The position numbers were made by a program, and so were the translations under genes. The notes under the pieces are model-generated. The model was given only the letters and a program-made list of their open reading frames with translations. It was not told the origin of the DNA and made no database searches. Positions 1 to 5,514 of a stretch of 7,141 nucleotides of DNA are shown here, piece after piece; the first letter of the stretch is position 1; the number at the start of each line of letters is the position of its first letter. The stretch comes from Burkholderiaceae bacterium (GTDB lineage: Bacteria > Pseudomonadota > Gammaproteobacteria > Burkholderiales > Burkholderiaceae_C). The DNA lies in the NCBI GenBank assembly GCA_025458585.1, contig JALOSD010000116.1:1-7141 (forward strand), given 5' to 3'.

Positions 1-53
1 CCTGGGTCGACAACAAGGGCGACACGCGCACCGACGAGACGACCGTCGCCTGA
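1..53 (+). CDS. soxZ: SoxZ C-terminus (partial, left end outside window)
   Basis: Only the last 16 codons and the TGA stop (51-53) are present. They read WVDNKGDTRTDETTVA. A tail of the form W-x-D-N-x-G-x-x-x-x-x-E is typical of SoxZ, the sulfur-carrier partner of SoxY in the periplasmic SoxYZ heterodimer. The position directly upstream of soxA on the same strand fits the common betaproteobacterial order soxY-soxZ-soxA-soxX-soxB. The assignment rests on this short tail plus context. SoxZ has no signal peptide in known systems and travels with SoxY through the Tat pathway, so nothing about its export can be judged here. Confidence 0.75.
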   Translation, partial: WVDNKGDTRTDETTVA

Positions 54-85
54 CGGTCGTCGCGGTCCCTCCGGGGGCTCGCGTG

Positions 86-122
86 GACGAAGCCCCGGGT
101 GATCCCCGGGGCTTCGTCGTTT
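86..122 (+). terminator. Strong intrinsic terminator between soxZ and soxA
   Basis: A perfect 14-bp inverted repeat pairs 86-99 (GACGAAGCCCCGGG) with 105-118. The loop is the 5-nt TGATC, and a short T-run (120-122) follows. It lies 33 nt after the soxZ stop. The stem is very stable, but the T-tract is short (GTTTC), so termination may be partial. It would separate soxZ transcription from soxA, or attenuate read-through. Confidence 0.75.
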
Positions 123-225
123 CATGCCAGCCCAGCGCCGGTCGTGCCATATGCGGGCCGGTCCCGATTGCCCGCGGGGCGCGCGGGGCGTCCAATCCAA
201 TAGTCAAGTATTTGTGGAGACACGC
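123..225 (+). promoter_or_regulatory. soxA upstream region with ribosome binding site and weak promoter candidate
   Basis: No coding sequence is supported here. A GGAG ribosome binding site at 216-219 sits 6 nt before the soxA ATG and decides that start. The stretch 191-213 is conspicuously AT-richer than its surroundings. A poor sigma70-like pair, TTGCCC (168-173) and TCCAAT (191-196), has a 17-nt spacer and matches consensus at 4 of 6 bases in each box. Because a terminator precedes this region, soxA plausibly has its own promoter, but the boxes are weak and unproven. Confidence 0.3.
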
Positions 226-1020
226 ATGAAGGCATGGCTTGCATCCGCGGCGGCCGTCGGGCTGGCCGGCGTCGCCCTCGCGCAGGGTTCGACGACCGAC
301 GAGATCGAACGCTACCGCCAGATGATCGCCGACGGCAACCCCGCCGAGCTGTACGAGATGCGCGGCGAGGAACTCTGGCGCACCAAGGCCGGCCCGAAGA
401 ACGCCTCGCTCGAGAAGTGCGACCTCGGCCTCGGCCCGGGCGTCACGAAGGGCGCCTACGCGCAGCTGCCGAAGTACTTTGCCGACACCGACAAGGTGCA
501 GGATGCCGAGTCGCGGCTGCTGACCTGCATGGAGCAGCTGCAGGGCATCGACCCGAAGGAGGTCATCAACGGCCGCTGGGGGCAGGGCAAGCGCGCCGAC
601 GTCGTCGCCATCGTGACCTGGCTGTCGGGCGAGTCGAAGGGTGTCAAGGTCAGCGTCCAGCCCAAGCACCCGAAGGAGAAGGAGGCCTACGCGCTCGGGC
701 GCAAGGCGTTCTACTTCCAGGGCGGCCCGCACGACTTCTCGTGCGCCTCGTGCCACGGCGAGGAGGGCAAGCGCATCCGCCTGCAGGACCTGCCGAACAT
801 CACGAAGCCCGAGGGCGCTCACAAGGGCTGGACCTCGTGGCCCGCGTACCGCGTCAGCAGCGGCCAGATGTGGTCGATGCAGCATCGTCTCGAGGACTGC
901 TACCGCCAGCAGCGCTTCCCGGAGCCCGTCTACACGTCGGAGCTGACGATCGCGCTGTCGTACTTCATGGCCGCCAACTCGAACGGCTACCCGATGGCCA
1001 CGCCGGGCATCAAGCGCTGA
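226..1020 (+). CDS. soxA: SoxA, monohaem c-type cytochrome subunit of SoxAX
   Basis: The 264-aa protein is the catalytic subunit of periplasmic SoxAX, which oxidatively joins thiosulfate to the SoxY cysteine. Residues 1-19 form a Sec signal peptide ending ALA before Q20. There is one haem motif, CASCH (173-177). C225, in the segment EDCYRQQRFPEP, matches the conserved cysteine that ligates the active-site haem and carries a persulfide in characterised SoxA proteins. The N-terminal haem motif of dihaem SoxA is absent. Instead C65 and C101 are isolated cysteines, positioned to form a disulfide as in monohaem SoxA (inference). I chose the ATG at 226 because it has a well-spaced GGAG and gives a normal signal peptide; the frame is open back to 124, but the extra 34 codons are polar and Arg-rich. 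soxX follows 10 nt after the stop. Confidence 0.95.
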   Translation: MKAWLASAAAVGLAGVALAQGSTTDEIERYRQMIADGNPAELYEMRGEELWRTKAGPKNASLEKCDLGLGPGVTKGAYAQLPKYFADTDKVQDAESRLLTCMEQLQGIDPKEVINGRWGQGKRADVVAIVTWLSGESKGVKVSVQPKHPKEKEAYALGRKAFYFQGGPHDFSCASCHGEEGKRIRLQDLPNITKPEGAHKGWTSWPAYRVSSGQMWSMQHRLEDCYRQQRFPEPVYTSELTIALSYFMAANSNGYPMATPGIKR

Positions 1021-1030
1021 AGCCGCCGTC

Positions 1031-1642
1031 GTGCTCGCCGGCTGCGCCAGCAGCGACGCCCCGGATCCCAAGGCGCTCGACGCGAAGTTCGCCCAGCTCA
1101 AGCAGACCGACTTCAAGGCGCGCGGCATCGCCACGATGGACCGCCTGAGCCAGGACGAGGCGCAGCAGCTGTGCTCGAACCCCGACGCCTGGGGCGGCAA
1201 GGAGTTCGAGGCCGCGCGCAAGAAGGTCGAGGAGATCAACCTCGCAGCGGTCAAGTGGCCGAGCGACGGCAAGTTCCTCGGCGACTGGAAGCAGGGCGAG
1301 GCGATCGCGCAGAGCGGCCGTGGCCTGACCTACACCGACACCGCGCAGACGGTCAACGGCGGCAACTGCTACAACTGCCACCAGATCGACAAGAAGGAGA
1401 TCTCCTTCGGCACGATCGGCCCGAGCCTGTGGAACTACGGCAAGCTGCGCGGCGTGAGCGACCCGAACTCGCCGGCGGCCGAGCCGATCGTCAAGTACAC
1501 GTGGGGCAAGATCTGGAACGCGAAGGCCTACAACGCGTGCTCGAACATGCCGCGCGCCGGCCACATGGGCATCCTGAACGAGCAGCAGATCAAGCACATC
1601 ATGGCGCTGCTGCTCGACCCGACGTCGCCGGTCAACCAGTGA
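1031..1642 (+). CDS. soxX: SoxX, monohaem c-type cytochrome subunit of SoxAX; N-terminus apparently truncated
   Basis: The electron-accepting partner of SoxA. From the GTG at 1031 it is 203 aa, with an N-terminal extension of about 85 residues and then the cytochrome domain. The haem motif is CYNCH (113-117). M173, in CSNMPRAGHMG, is the expected axial methionine and sits in the typical SoxX C-terminal context before ILNEQQIKHIMALL. C48 and C170 might pair. Haem attachment needs export, yet the start gives only MLAGCASS, a lipobox-like LAGC with no charged or hydrophobic region before it. The in-frame codons just upstream (AEAAVV) resemble the end of a lipoprotein signal peptide. In that frame there is no ATG, GTG or TTG between the stop at 944-946 and 1031. 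No Shine-Dalgarno sequence precedes the GTG, so translation may be coupled to soxA. A deletion or sequence error at the soxA-soxX junction is the likeliest reading. The identity is secure; the start is not. Confidence 0.88.
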   Translation: MLAGCASSDAPDPKALDAKFAQLKQTDFKARGIATMDRLSQDEAQQLCSNPDAWGGKEFEAARKKVEEINLAAVKWPSDGKFLGDWKQGEAIAQSGRGLTYTDTAQTVNGGNCYNCHQIDKKEISFGTIGPSLWNYGKLRGVSDPNSPAAEPIVKYTWGKIWNAKAYNACSNMPRAGHMGILNEQQIKHIMALLLDPTSPVNQ

Positions 1643-1668
1643 CGACGAGCGGCGGCTGACGTCGCGAG

Positions 1669-1691
1669 GGGCCGCGGAACGCGGCCCTTTT
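1669..1691 (+). terminator. Intrinsic terminator between soxX and soxB
   Basis: A perfect 8-bp GC stem pairs 1669-1676 (GGGCCGCG) with 1680-1687 (CGCGGCCC). The loop is GAA, and TTTT follows at 1688-1691. It is 26 nt after the soxX stop and 46 nt before soxB. It has the classic layout of a rho-independent terminator for the soxAX transcript, or an attenuator ahead of soxB. Confidence 0.8.
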
Positions 1692-1737
1692 GTCGTCGAT
1701 AATATCCATCATTGATTGAGCATAGAAGGAAAGAGTC
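1692..1737 (+). promoter_or_regulatory. soxB leader: ribosome binding site and possible -10 element
   Basis: This 46-nt stretch is AT-rich for the window. AAGGA (1726-1730) is a good ribosome binding site 7 nt before the soxB ATG. GATAAT (1698-1703) matches five of six bases of a sigma70 -10 box. No convincing -35 is seen, since the expected position falls inside the preceding terminator stem. An in-frame TAG at 1723-1725 blocks any upstream extension of soxB. Confidence 0.4.
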
Positions 1738-3363
1738 ATGTCCTTGTCCCGTCGCTTCGGCAACGTGCACTTCCTGCACTTCACCGACTGTCACGCGCAG
1801 CTGCTGCCCGTGTTCTTCCGCGAGCCGAACGTCAACCTCGGAGTCGCCGAGGCCAACGGCCGCCTGCCGCACCTCGTCGGCGAGCGCCTGCTCAAGCACG
1901 TCGGGATCCGCCCGGGCACGATCGAGGCGCACGCGTTCACCTACCTCGACTTCGAGAAGGCAGCGCGCACCTACGGCAAGGTCGGCGGCTTCGCGCACAT
2001 GGCCACGCTGGTCAAGCGCATCCGTGCGACGCGACCGGGCGCGCTGCTGTGCGACGGCGGCGACACCTGGCAGGGCTCGGGCACCGCGCTGTGGACCAAC
2101 GGCCAGGACATGGTCGACGCCTGCCTGGCGCTCGGCGTCAACGTGATGACGCCGCACTGGGAGATGACGCTCGGCGCCGAGCGCGTCAAGGAGATCGTCG
2201 AGAAGGACTTCAGGGGCAAGATCGACTTCGTCGCCCAGAACGTCAAGACGACCGACTTCGGCGACCAGGTGTTCTCGCCGTACACGCTGCGCGAGATGAA
2301 CGGCGTCAAGGTCGCCGTGATCGGCCAGGCGTTCCCGTACACGCCGATCGCGAACCCGCGTTACATGGTGCCCGACTGGACGTTCGGCATCCAGGACGAC
2401 CACATGCAGAAGATGGTCGACGAGGCGCGCGGCAAGGGCGCGCAGGTCGTCGTCGTGCTCAGCCACAACGGCATGGACGTCGACATCAAGATGGCGTCGC
2501 GCGTGCGCGGCATCGACGCGATCCTCGGCGGCCACACGCACGACGGCATGCCGGTGCCGGTGGTCGTCGACAACCCGGGCGGCAAGACGCTCGTGACCAA
2601 CGCCGGCTCGAACACCAAGTTCCTCGGCGTGCTCGACTTCGACGTGCGCGGCGGCAAGATCCAGGGCTACCAGTACAAGCTGCTGCCCGTGTTCGCGAAC
2701 CTGCTGCCGGCCGACGCCGAGATGGCCGCGCTGGTGAAGAAGATCCGCGCACCGTACGAGGGCAAGCTCGGCGAGAAGCTCGCGCGCACCGAGGGGCTGC
2801 TGTTCCGCCGCGGCAACTTCAACGGCACGTTCGACCAGCTGATCGTCGACGCGCTGATGGACGTGCGCGGTGCCGACCTCGCGTTCTCGCCCGGCTTCCG
2901 CTGGGGCACGTCGCTGCTGCCGAACAGCGACATCCTGATGGAGCACGTGCTCGACCAGACGGCCACCACGTACTCGTACTCGACGCTCACCGAGATGAGC
3001 GGCGAGATGATCAAGACGGTGATGGAAGACGTGGCCGACAACCTGTTCAACCCCGACCCGTACTACCAGCAGGGCGGTGACATGGTGCGCGTCGGCGGCA
3101 TGACCTACGCGATCGATCCGATGAAGCCGATGGGCCAGCGCGTCACCGACATGCGGCTCAAGGGCCAGCCGGTCGAGGCCGGCAAGACCTACAAGGTCGC
3201 CGGCTGGGCGCCGGTGGCGGAGGAGGCGAAGCAGACGTCGGGCGGGCGCATGGTGTGGGACGACGTCGCGACCTGGCTGCGCGACAAGAAGGTCGTCACG
3301 CCGCGCCAGCTCAACACGCCGCGCATCATCGGCATGGAAGGCAATCCGGGCATGTCGCTGTGA
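1738..3363 (+). CDS. soxB: SoxB, dimanganese sulfate thiol esterase; lacks its Tat signal peptide
   Basis: SoxB hydrolyses the terminal sulfonate from S-thiosulfonated SoxY and releases sulfate. The 541-aa protein has a calcineurin-like metallophosphoesterase domain, then a 5'-nucleotidase C-terminal domain. Metal-site motifs are TDCHAQ (D17, H19), GGDTWQG (D109), PHWE (H140), LSHNG (H243) and GGHTHD (H266, H268). The hallmark FNPDPYYQQGGDM runs 437-449. The position-139 proline in TPHWE replaces a glycine I associate with the family's GHWE motif. Known SoxB precursors carry an N-terminal twin-arginine signal peptide and are usually about 560-570 aa. Here MSLSRR is followed at residue 7 by FGNVHFLHF, normally the start of the mature core, so the hydrophobic region and linker are gone. 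The ATG has a good ribosome binding site and an in-frame stop 15 nt upstream, so this is not a misplaced start. Apart from this the gene is full length and intact. Confidence 0.95.
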   Translation: MSLSRRFGNVHFLHFTDCHAQLLPVFFREPNVNLGVAEANGRLPHLVGERLLKHVGIRPGTIEAHAFTYLDFEKAARTYGKVGGFAHMATLVKRIRATRPGALLCDGGDTWQGSGTALWTNGQDMVDACLALGVNVMTPHWEMTLGAERVKEIVEKDFRGKIDFVAQNVKTTDFGDQVFSPYTLREMNGVKVAVIGQAFPYTPIANPRYMVPDWTFGIQDDHMQKMVDEARGKGAQVVVVLSHNGMDVDIKMASRVRGIDAILGGHTHDGMPVPVVVDNPGGKTLVTNAGSNTKFLGVLDFDVRGGKIQGYQYKLLPVFANLLPADAEMAALVKKIRAPYEGKLGEKLARTEGLLFRRGNFNGTFDQLIVDALMDVRGADLAFSPGFRWGTSLLPNSDILMEHVLDQTATTYSYSTLTEMSGEMIKTVMEDVADNLFNPDPYYQQGGDMVRVGGMTYAIDPMKPMGQRVTDMRLKGQPVEAGKTYKVAGWAPVAEEAKQTSGGRMVWDDVATWLRDKKVVTPRQLNTPRIIGMEGNPGMSL

Positions 3364-3391
3364 GCCGGCAGCGCGCCGTCGCCACGCCTCG

Positions 3392-3898
3392 ATGACGTCG
3401 TCTGCGATCCTGGCCCCGGCCGCACGGCCGGACCGCCGCCGGGTGCTGGCGCGGCTGCTGGCAGGCGCGGCGGTGCTCGCGACGGTGCCGGTGCGCGCGA
3501 GCGACCTGCCGGCCGCTGCGAACCTGCGGCGCGAGATCGCCGACGCGGCGGCGCGCGGCGAGCCGCTGGTGCTGATGGTCACGCTCGTCGGCTGCGCCTA
3601 TTGCGACGTCGTGCGCCGTCTGTACCTGCAGCCGCTGCGCGCCGCCGGCCGCGTGCCGGTGCTGCAGGTGGAGATGCGCTCGCGCACCGACCTGCTCGGG
3701 CCGCGCGGCGAAGCCACGCGCGGCGCCGACCTGGCGCGCCAGTGGAAGGTCACGATGGCGCCGACGGTGCTCTTCCTCGGCCCGGGCGGCGCCGAGCTGG
3801 CGCCGCGACTGACGGGCTACAGCGAGGACTTCTACGGCGGCTACCTGGACGACGCCCTGGTTGCCGCGCGCCAGCGCCTGGCGAAGACGCGCGGCTGA
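3392..3898 (+). CDS. soxS: SoxS-like periplasmic thioredoxin-fold protein
   Basis: A 168-aa thiol-disulfide protein. The N-terminus carries a twin-arginine-like leader, DRRRVLA (14-20), followed by the hydrophobic stretch LLAGAAVLA and a cleavage region near VRAS. The active site is GCAYC (C68, C71). The cis-proline loop is MAPT (P124). The tail GYSEDFYGGYL (142-152) resembles the GY-x-x-EDF motif I recall from SoxS, the periplasmic thioredoxin that reactivates oxidised SoxYZ in Paracoccus. It starts 28 nt after soxB and ends against a convergent gene, so it is probably cotranscribed with soxB. No clear ribosome binding site precedes the ATG at 3392; a GTG at 3443 would also leave a Sec-type leader. 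The thioredoxin fold is certain. The choice between SoxS and SoxW is inferred from the motif and context. Confidence 0.8.
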   Translation: MTSSAILAPAARPDRRRVLARLLAGAAVLATVPVRASDLPAAANLRREIADAAARGEPLVLMVTLVGCAYCDVVRRLYLQPLRAAGRVPVLQVEMRSRTDLLGPRGEATRGADLARQWKVTMAPTVLFLGPGGAELAPRLTGYSEDFYGGYLDDALVAARQRLAKTRG

Positions 3899-3902
3899 CC
3901 CG

Positions 3903-3945
3903 GCCGGCCGCCAGGCCGGCGCGATGGTGCGGCCTCAGGGCCGCA
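3903..3945. terminator. Paired GC-rich hairpins between convergent genes (weak terminator candidates)
   Basis: Two 7-bp perfect stems with 4-nt loops follow one another. The first pairs 3903-3909 with 3914-3920 (GCCGGCC, loop GCCA). The second pairs 3928-3934 with 3939-3945 (TGCGGCC, loop TCAG) and encloses the stop codon of the minus-strand dsrE-like gene. Neither has a T-tract on either strand, so they are not classic intrinsic terminators. They could act as 3'-end stabilisers or bidirectional pause sites. Confidence 0.35.
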
Positions 3946-4366
3946 GGTAGGCGAAGCCTTCCTTGGCCTGCAGCCTCGCGACCTCGGCGACGCCCGACGG
4001 CACGATCTTGGCTTCCATCACGACCTTCGACGGGTCGATGTTGCGGCTGACAAGCGTGTTGTTGCAGACGCGGAACTCGACGCCCTTGCTCGCGAGGTCG
4101 CCGATCGCGCCAGCGAACGGCTGGTCCTGCATGTTCTTCGCGCCGTCGAGCAGGAAGTCGATGCCGGGGCCGTGCGTGACGACGACGATCTTCGCGTTCG
4201 GGTCGGCGTTCATGTGGTTGCGGATGTTGCCGATGGCGCGGCTGGCCTGCTGCACGCCTTCGTTGAGGTGGTACACGACCTTGATCGCGTCCTGCGCCCA
4301 GGCCGCCGAGGCGGCGCCGAACGCGAGCACGACGGGAAGCAGGTGGCGCGCAACGAACTTCAGCAT
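3935..4366 (-). CDS. Periplasmic DsrE-family protein
   Basis: A 143-aa exported protein of the DsrE/DsrF-like fold. Residues 1-24 are a Sec signal peptide ending AWA before Q25. The mature part shows the alternating strand-helix pattern of the family: IKVVYHLNEG (28-37), KIVVVTHGPGIDFLL (59-73), FRVCNNTL (98-105) and IVPSGVAEVARLQ (121-133). C101 is the only cysteine and lies where DsrE-like sulfurtransferases carry the sulfur-binding cysteine (inference). The start at 4366 is supported by GGAGGA (4374-4379) with a 7-nt gap; an open extension back to 4456 would destroy the signal peptide. It faces the SoxS-like gene and is divergent from the hydrolase at 4519. A role in periplasmic sulfur handling is plausible from context, but the substrate is unknown. 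It is distinct from cytoplasmic DsrE of the reverse Dsr pathway. Confidence 0.85.
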   Translation of the reverse strand: MLKFVARHLLPVVLAFGAASAAWAQDAIKVVYHLNEGVQQASRAIGNIRNHMNADPNAKIVVVTHGPGIDFLLDGAKNMQDQPFAGAIGDLASKGVEFRVCNNTLVSRNIDPSKVVMEAKIVPSGVAEVARLQAKEGFAYLRP

Positions 4367-4518
4367 GACGGGATCCTCCGGTGGCGACTGACGGTGACCA
4401 GTCGAGCGCTGCGGGGCGAAGCGCCCACGCCCGCGCAGCGGGCCAATCTGTGCCACTATGATGCTTCACTTGCGCCAATGATCAAGCAGTGTTTGTACGG
4501 GATCGGGAGTCTCGACGG
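4367..4518. promoter_or_regulatory. Divergent promoter region between the dsrE-like and MBL genes
   Basis: This 152-nt region carries the upstream signals of two diverging genes. TATGAT (4457-4462) is a good -10 candidate for the + strand gene, matching 5 of 6 bases, but no clear -35 is seen. On the minus strand a weaker pair, TTGATC (4485-4480) and CATCAT (4463-4458), would overlap it. A 6-bp inverted repeat, CGACTG at 4385-4390 and CAGTCG at 4399-4404, flanks an internal GGTGACC palindrome and could be an operator or leader structure. All promoter calls are by eye and tentative. Confidence 0.4.
4407..4440. repeat. Large imperfect hairpin in the divergent intergenic region
   Basis: CGCTGCG (4407-4413) plus GGGCG (4414-4418) pair with CGCCC (4428-4432) plus CGCAGCG (4434-4440). 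This gives a 12-bp stem with one bulged G (4433) and a 9-nt loop. No transcribed gene lies upstream in either direction, so it is not a terminator for a visible gene. In the dsrE-like transcript it would be a 5'-leader structure about 40 nt before the ribosome binding site. Confidence 0.55.
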
Positions 4519-5505
4519 GTGATCGGCGTCGTGCTGCGAGGCTGGCGCGGCGCCGTCCGGGGCGCGATCGGCCTGCTGCTCGGGTGGGCGCTGGCGGCCG
4601 CGGCGCTGGCGCAGGACGTCGTGCTCGAGCCGCGCCGGGTCGGAGCGCACAGCTGGGCCGTGTTCGGCGAGGCGGGCATGGCCACCGCGGCCAACCGCGG
4701 CTTCAACTCGAACGCCGGCTTCGTCGTGACGCCGGCCGGCGTCGTCGTGTTCGACACGCTGGGCACGCCGGCGCTCGGCGACGCGCTGATCGCGGCGATC
4801 CGCCGCGTCACGCCGCAGCCGATCCGCCGCGTGATCGTCAGCCACTACCACGCCGACCACTACTACGGCGCGCAGGCGTTCAAGGCGACCGGCGCCGAGG
4901 TCTGGGCGCACGAGGCGGGCCGCGGCGTCGTCGGCAGCGACGAGGCCAATGCGCGCCTCGAGCAGCGCCGCCAGGACCTTTTCCCCTGGGTGGACGAGAA
5001 GACGCAGCCGATCGACGCCGACCGCTGGCTCGCGTTCGGCGAGCGCGGCACGATCGATTTCGAGCTCGGCGGGCTGCGCTTTCGCCTGCTCGACGTGAGC
5101 GGCGCGCACTCACCGCAGGACCTCATGATGTTCGTCGCCGACGACGGCGTGCTGTTCGCCGGCGACCTGTATTTCACCGGACGCATCCCGTTCGTCGTCG
5201 GCGCGGACACGAAGCGCTGGCTGCAGGCGATGGACCGCATCGCCGAGGTGAACCCGCGCGTCGCGGTGCCCGGCCACGGCGAGGCGTCGGACCGGGTGAT
5301 GCCGGATCTGACGCTGACGCGCGACTACCTGCGCTACCTGCGCGAGACGATGGGCAAGGCGGCCGAGGCGATGGACGACTTCGAGACCGCCTACGACCGC
5401 GTCGACTGGTCGCGCTGGGAGAAGTTGCCGGCATTCCTGCCCGGCAACCGCCTCAACGCCCGCTCGGTCTACCTCGAGATGGAGCGCGAGAGCCTGCGGC
5501 GCTGA
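4519..5505 (+). CDS. Exported metallo-beta-lactamase-fold hydrolase, SoxH-related
   Basis: A zinc-dependent MBL-fold hydrolase of about 328 aa. A hydrophobic leader (residues 16-31, AIGLLLGWALAAAALA) precedes QDV and suggests a cleaved Sec signal, so it acts in the periplasm. The metal motifs are complete: HYHADH (H109, H111, D113, H114), SGAHS (H197), AGD (D216) and PGHGE (H253). The FDT-LGTP and NSNAGFVVTP blocks, together with sox neighbours, fit the SoxH-like or quinoprotein-relay metallohydrolase group, whose substrates are not well established. The GTG at 4519 was chosen because GGGAG (4505-4509) lies 9 nt before it; GTG codons at 4489 and 4531 are alternatives and none is certain. It is convergent with the cytochrome gene, 9 nt away. 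The function could involve thiol-ester or persulfide hydrolysis, but that is inference. Confidence 0.87.
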   Translation: MIGVVLRGWRGAVRGAIGLLLGWALAAAALAQDVVLEPRRVGAHSWAVFGEAGMATAANRGFNSNAGFVVTPAGVVVFDTLGTPALGDALIAAIRRVTPQPIRRVIVSHYHADHYYGAQAFKATGAEVWAHEAGRGVVGSDEANARLEQRRQDLFPWVDEKTQPIDADRWLAFGERGTIDFELGGLRFRLLDVSGAHSPQDLMMFVADDGVLFAGDLYFTGRIPFVVGADTKRWLQAMDRIAEVNPRVAVPGHGEASDRVMPDLTLTRDYLRYLRETMGKAAEAMDDFETAYDRVDWSRWEKLPAFLPGNRLNARSVYLEMERESLRR

Positions 5506-5514
5506 ACGCGGCCG

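Noticed and set aside
124..225. N-terminal extension of SoxA from the ATG at 124
   Set aside because: The start lies immediately after a terminator, the extra residues are polar and it would bury the clear signal peptide. The ATG at 226 has the ribosome binding site.
234..1148. A 304-codon + strand frame overlapping soxA and soxX
   Set aside because: It is a frame-shifted shadow of soxA, Arg-rich and without motifs. I also checked whether it could supply a missing SoxX leader by frameshift; it contains no hydrophobic segment near 1020-1050.
1010..1597. A 195-codon minus-strand frame opposite soxX
   Set aside because: It mirrors the codon pattern of soxX, is low in complexity (Leu/Ala/Arg/Val) and has no family motifs.
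1528..3582. A 684-codon open frame on the minus strand opposite soxB
   Set aside because: It is antisense to a fully convincing soxB and has the biased His/Arg/Val/Asp composition typical of GC-rich shadow frames, with no recognisable domain.
4367..4456. Upstream extension of the DsrE-like protein to 4456
   Set aside because: It places 30 charged and polar residues before a proper signal peptide and ignores the strong GGAGGA at 4374-4379.
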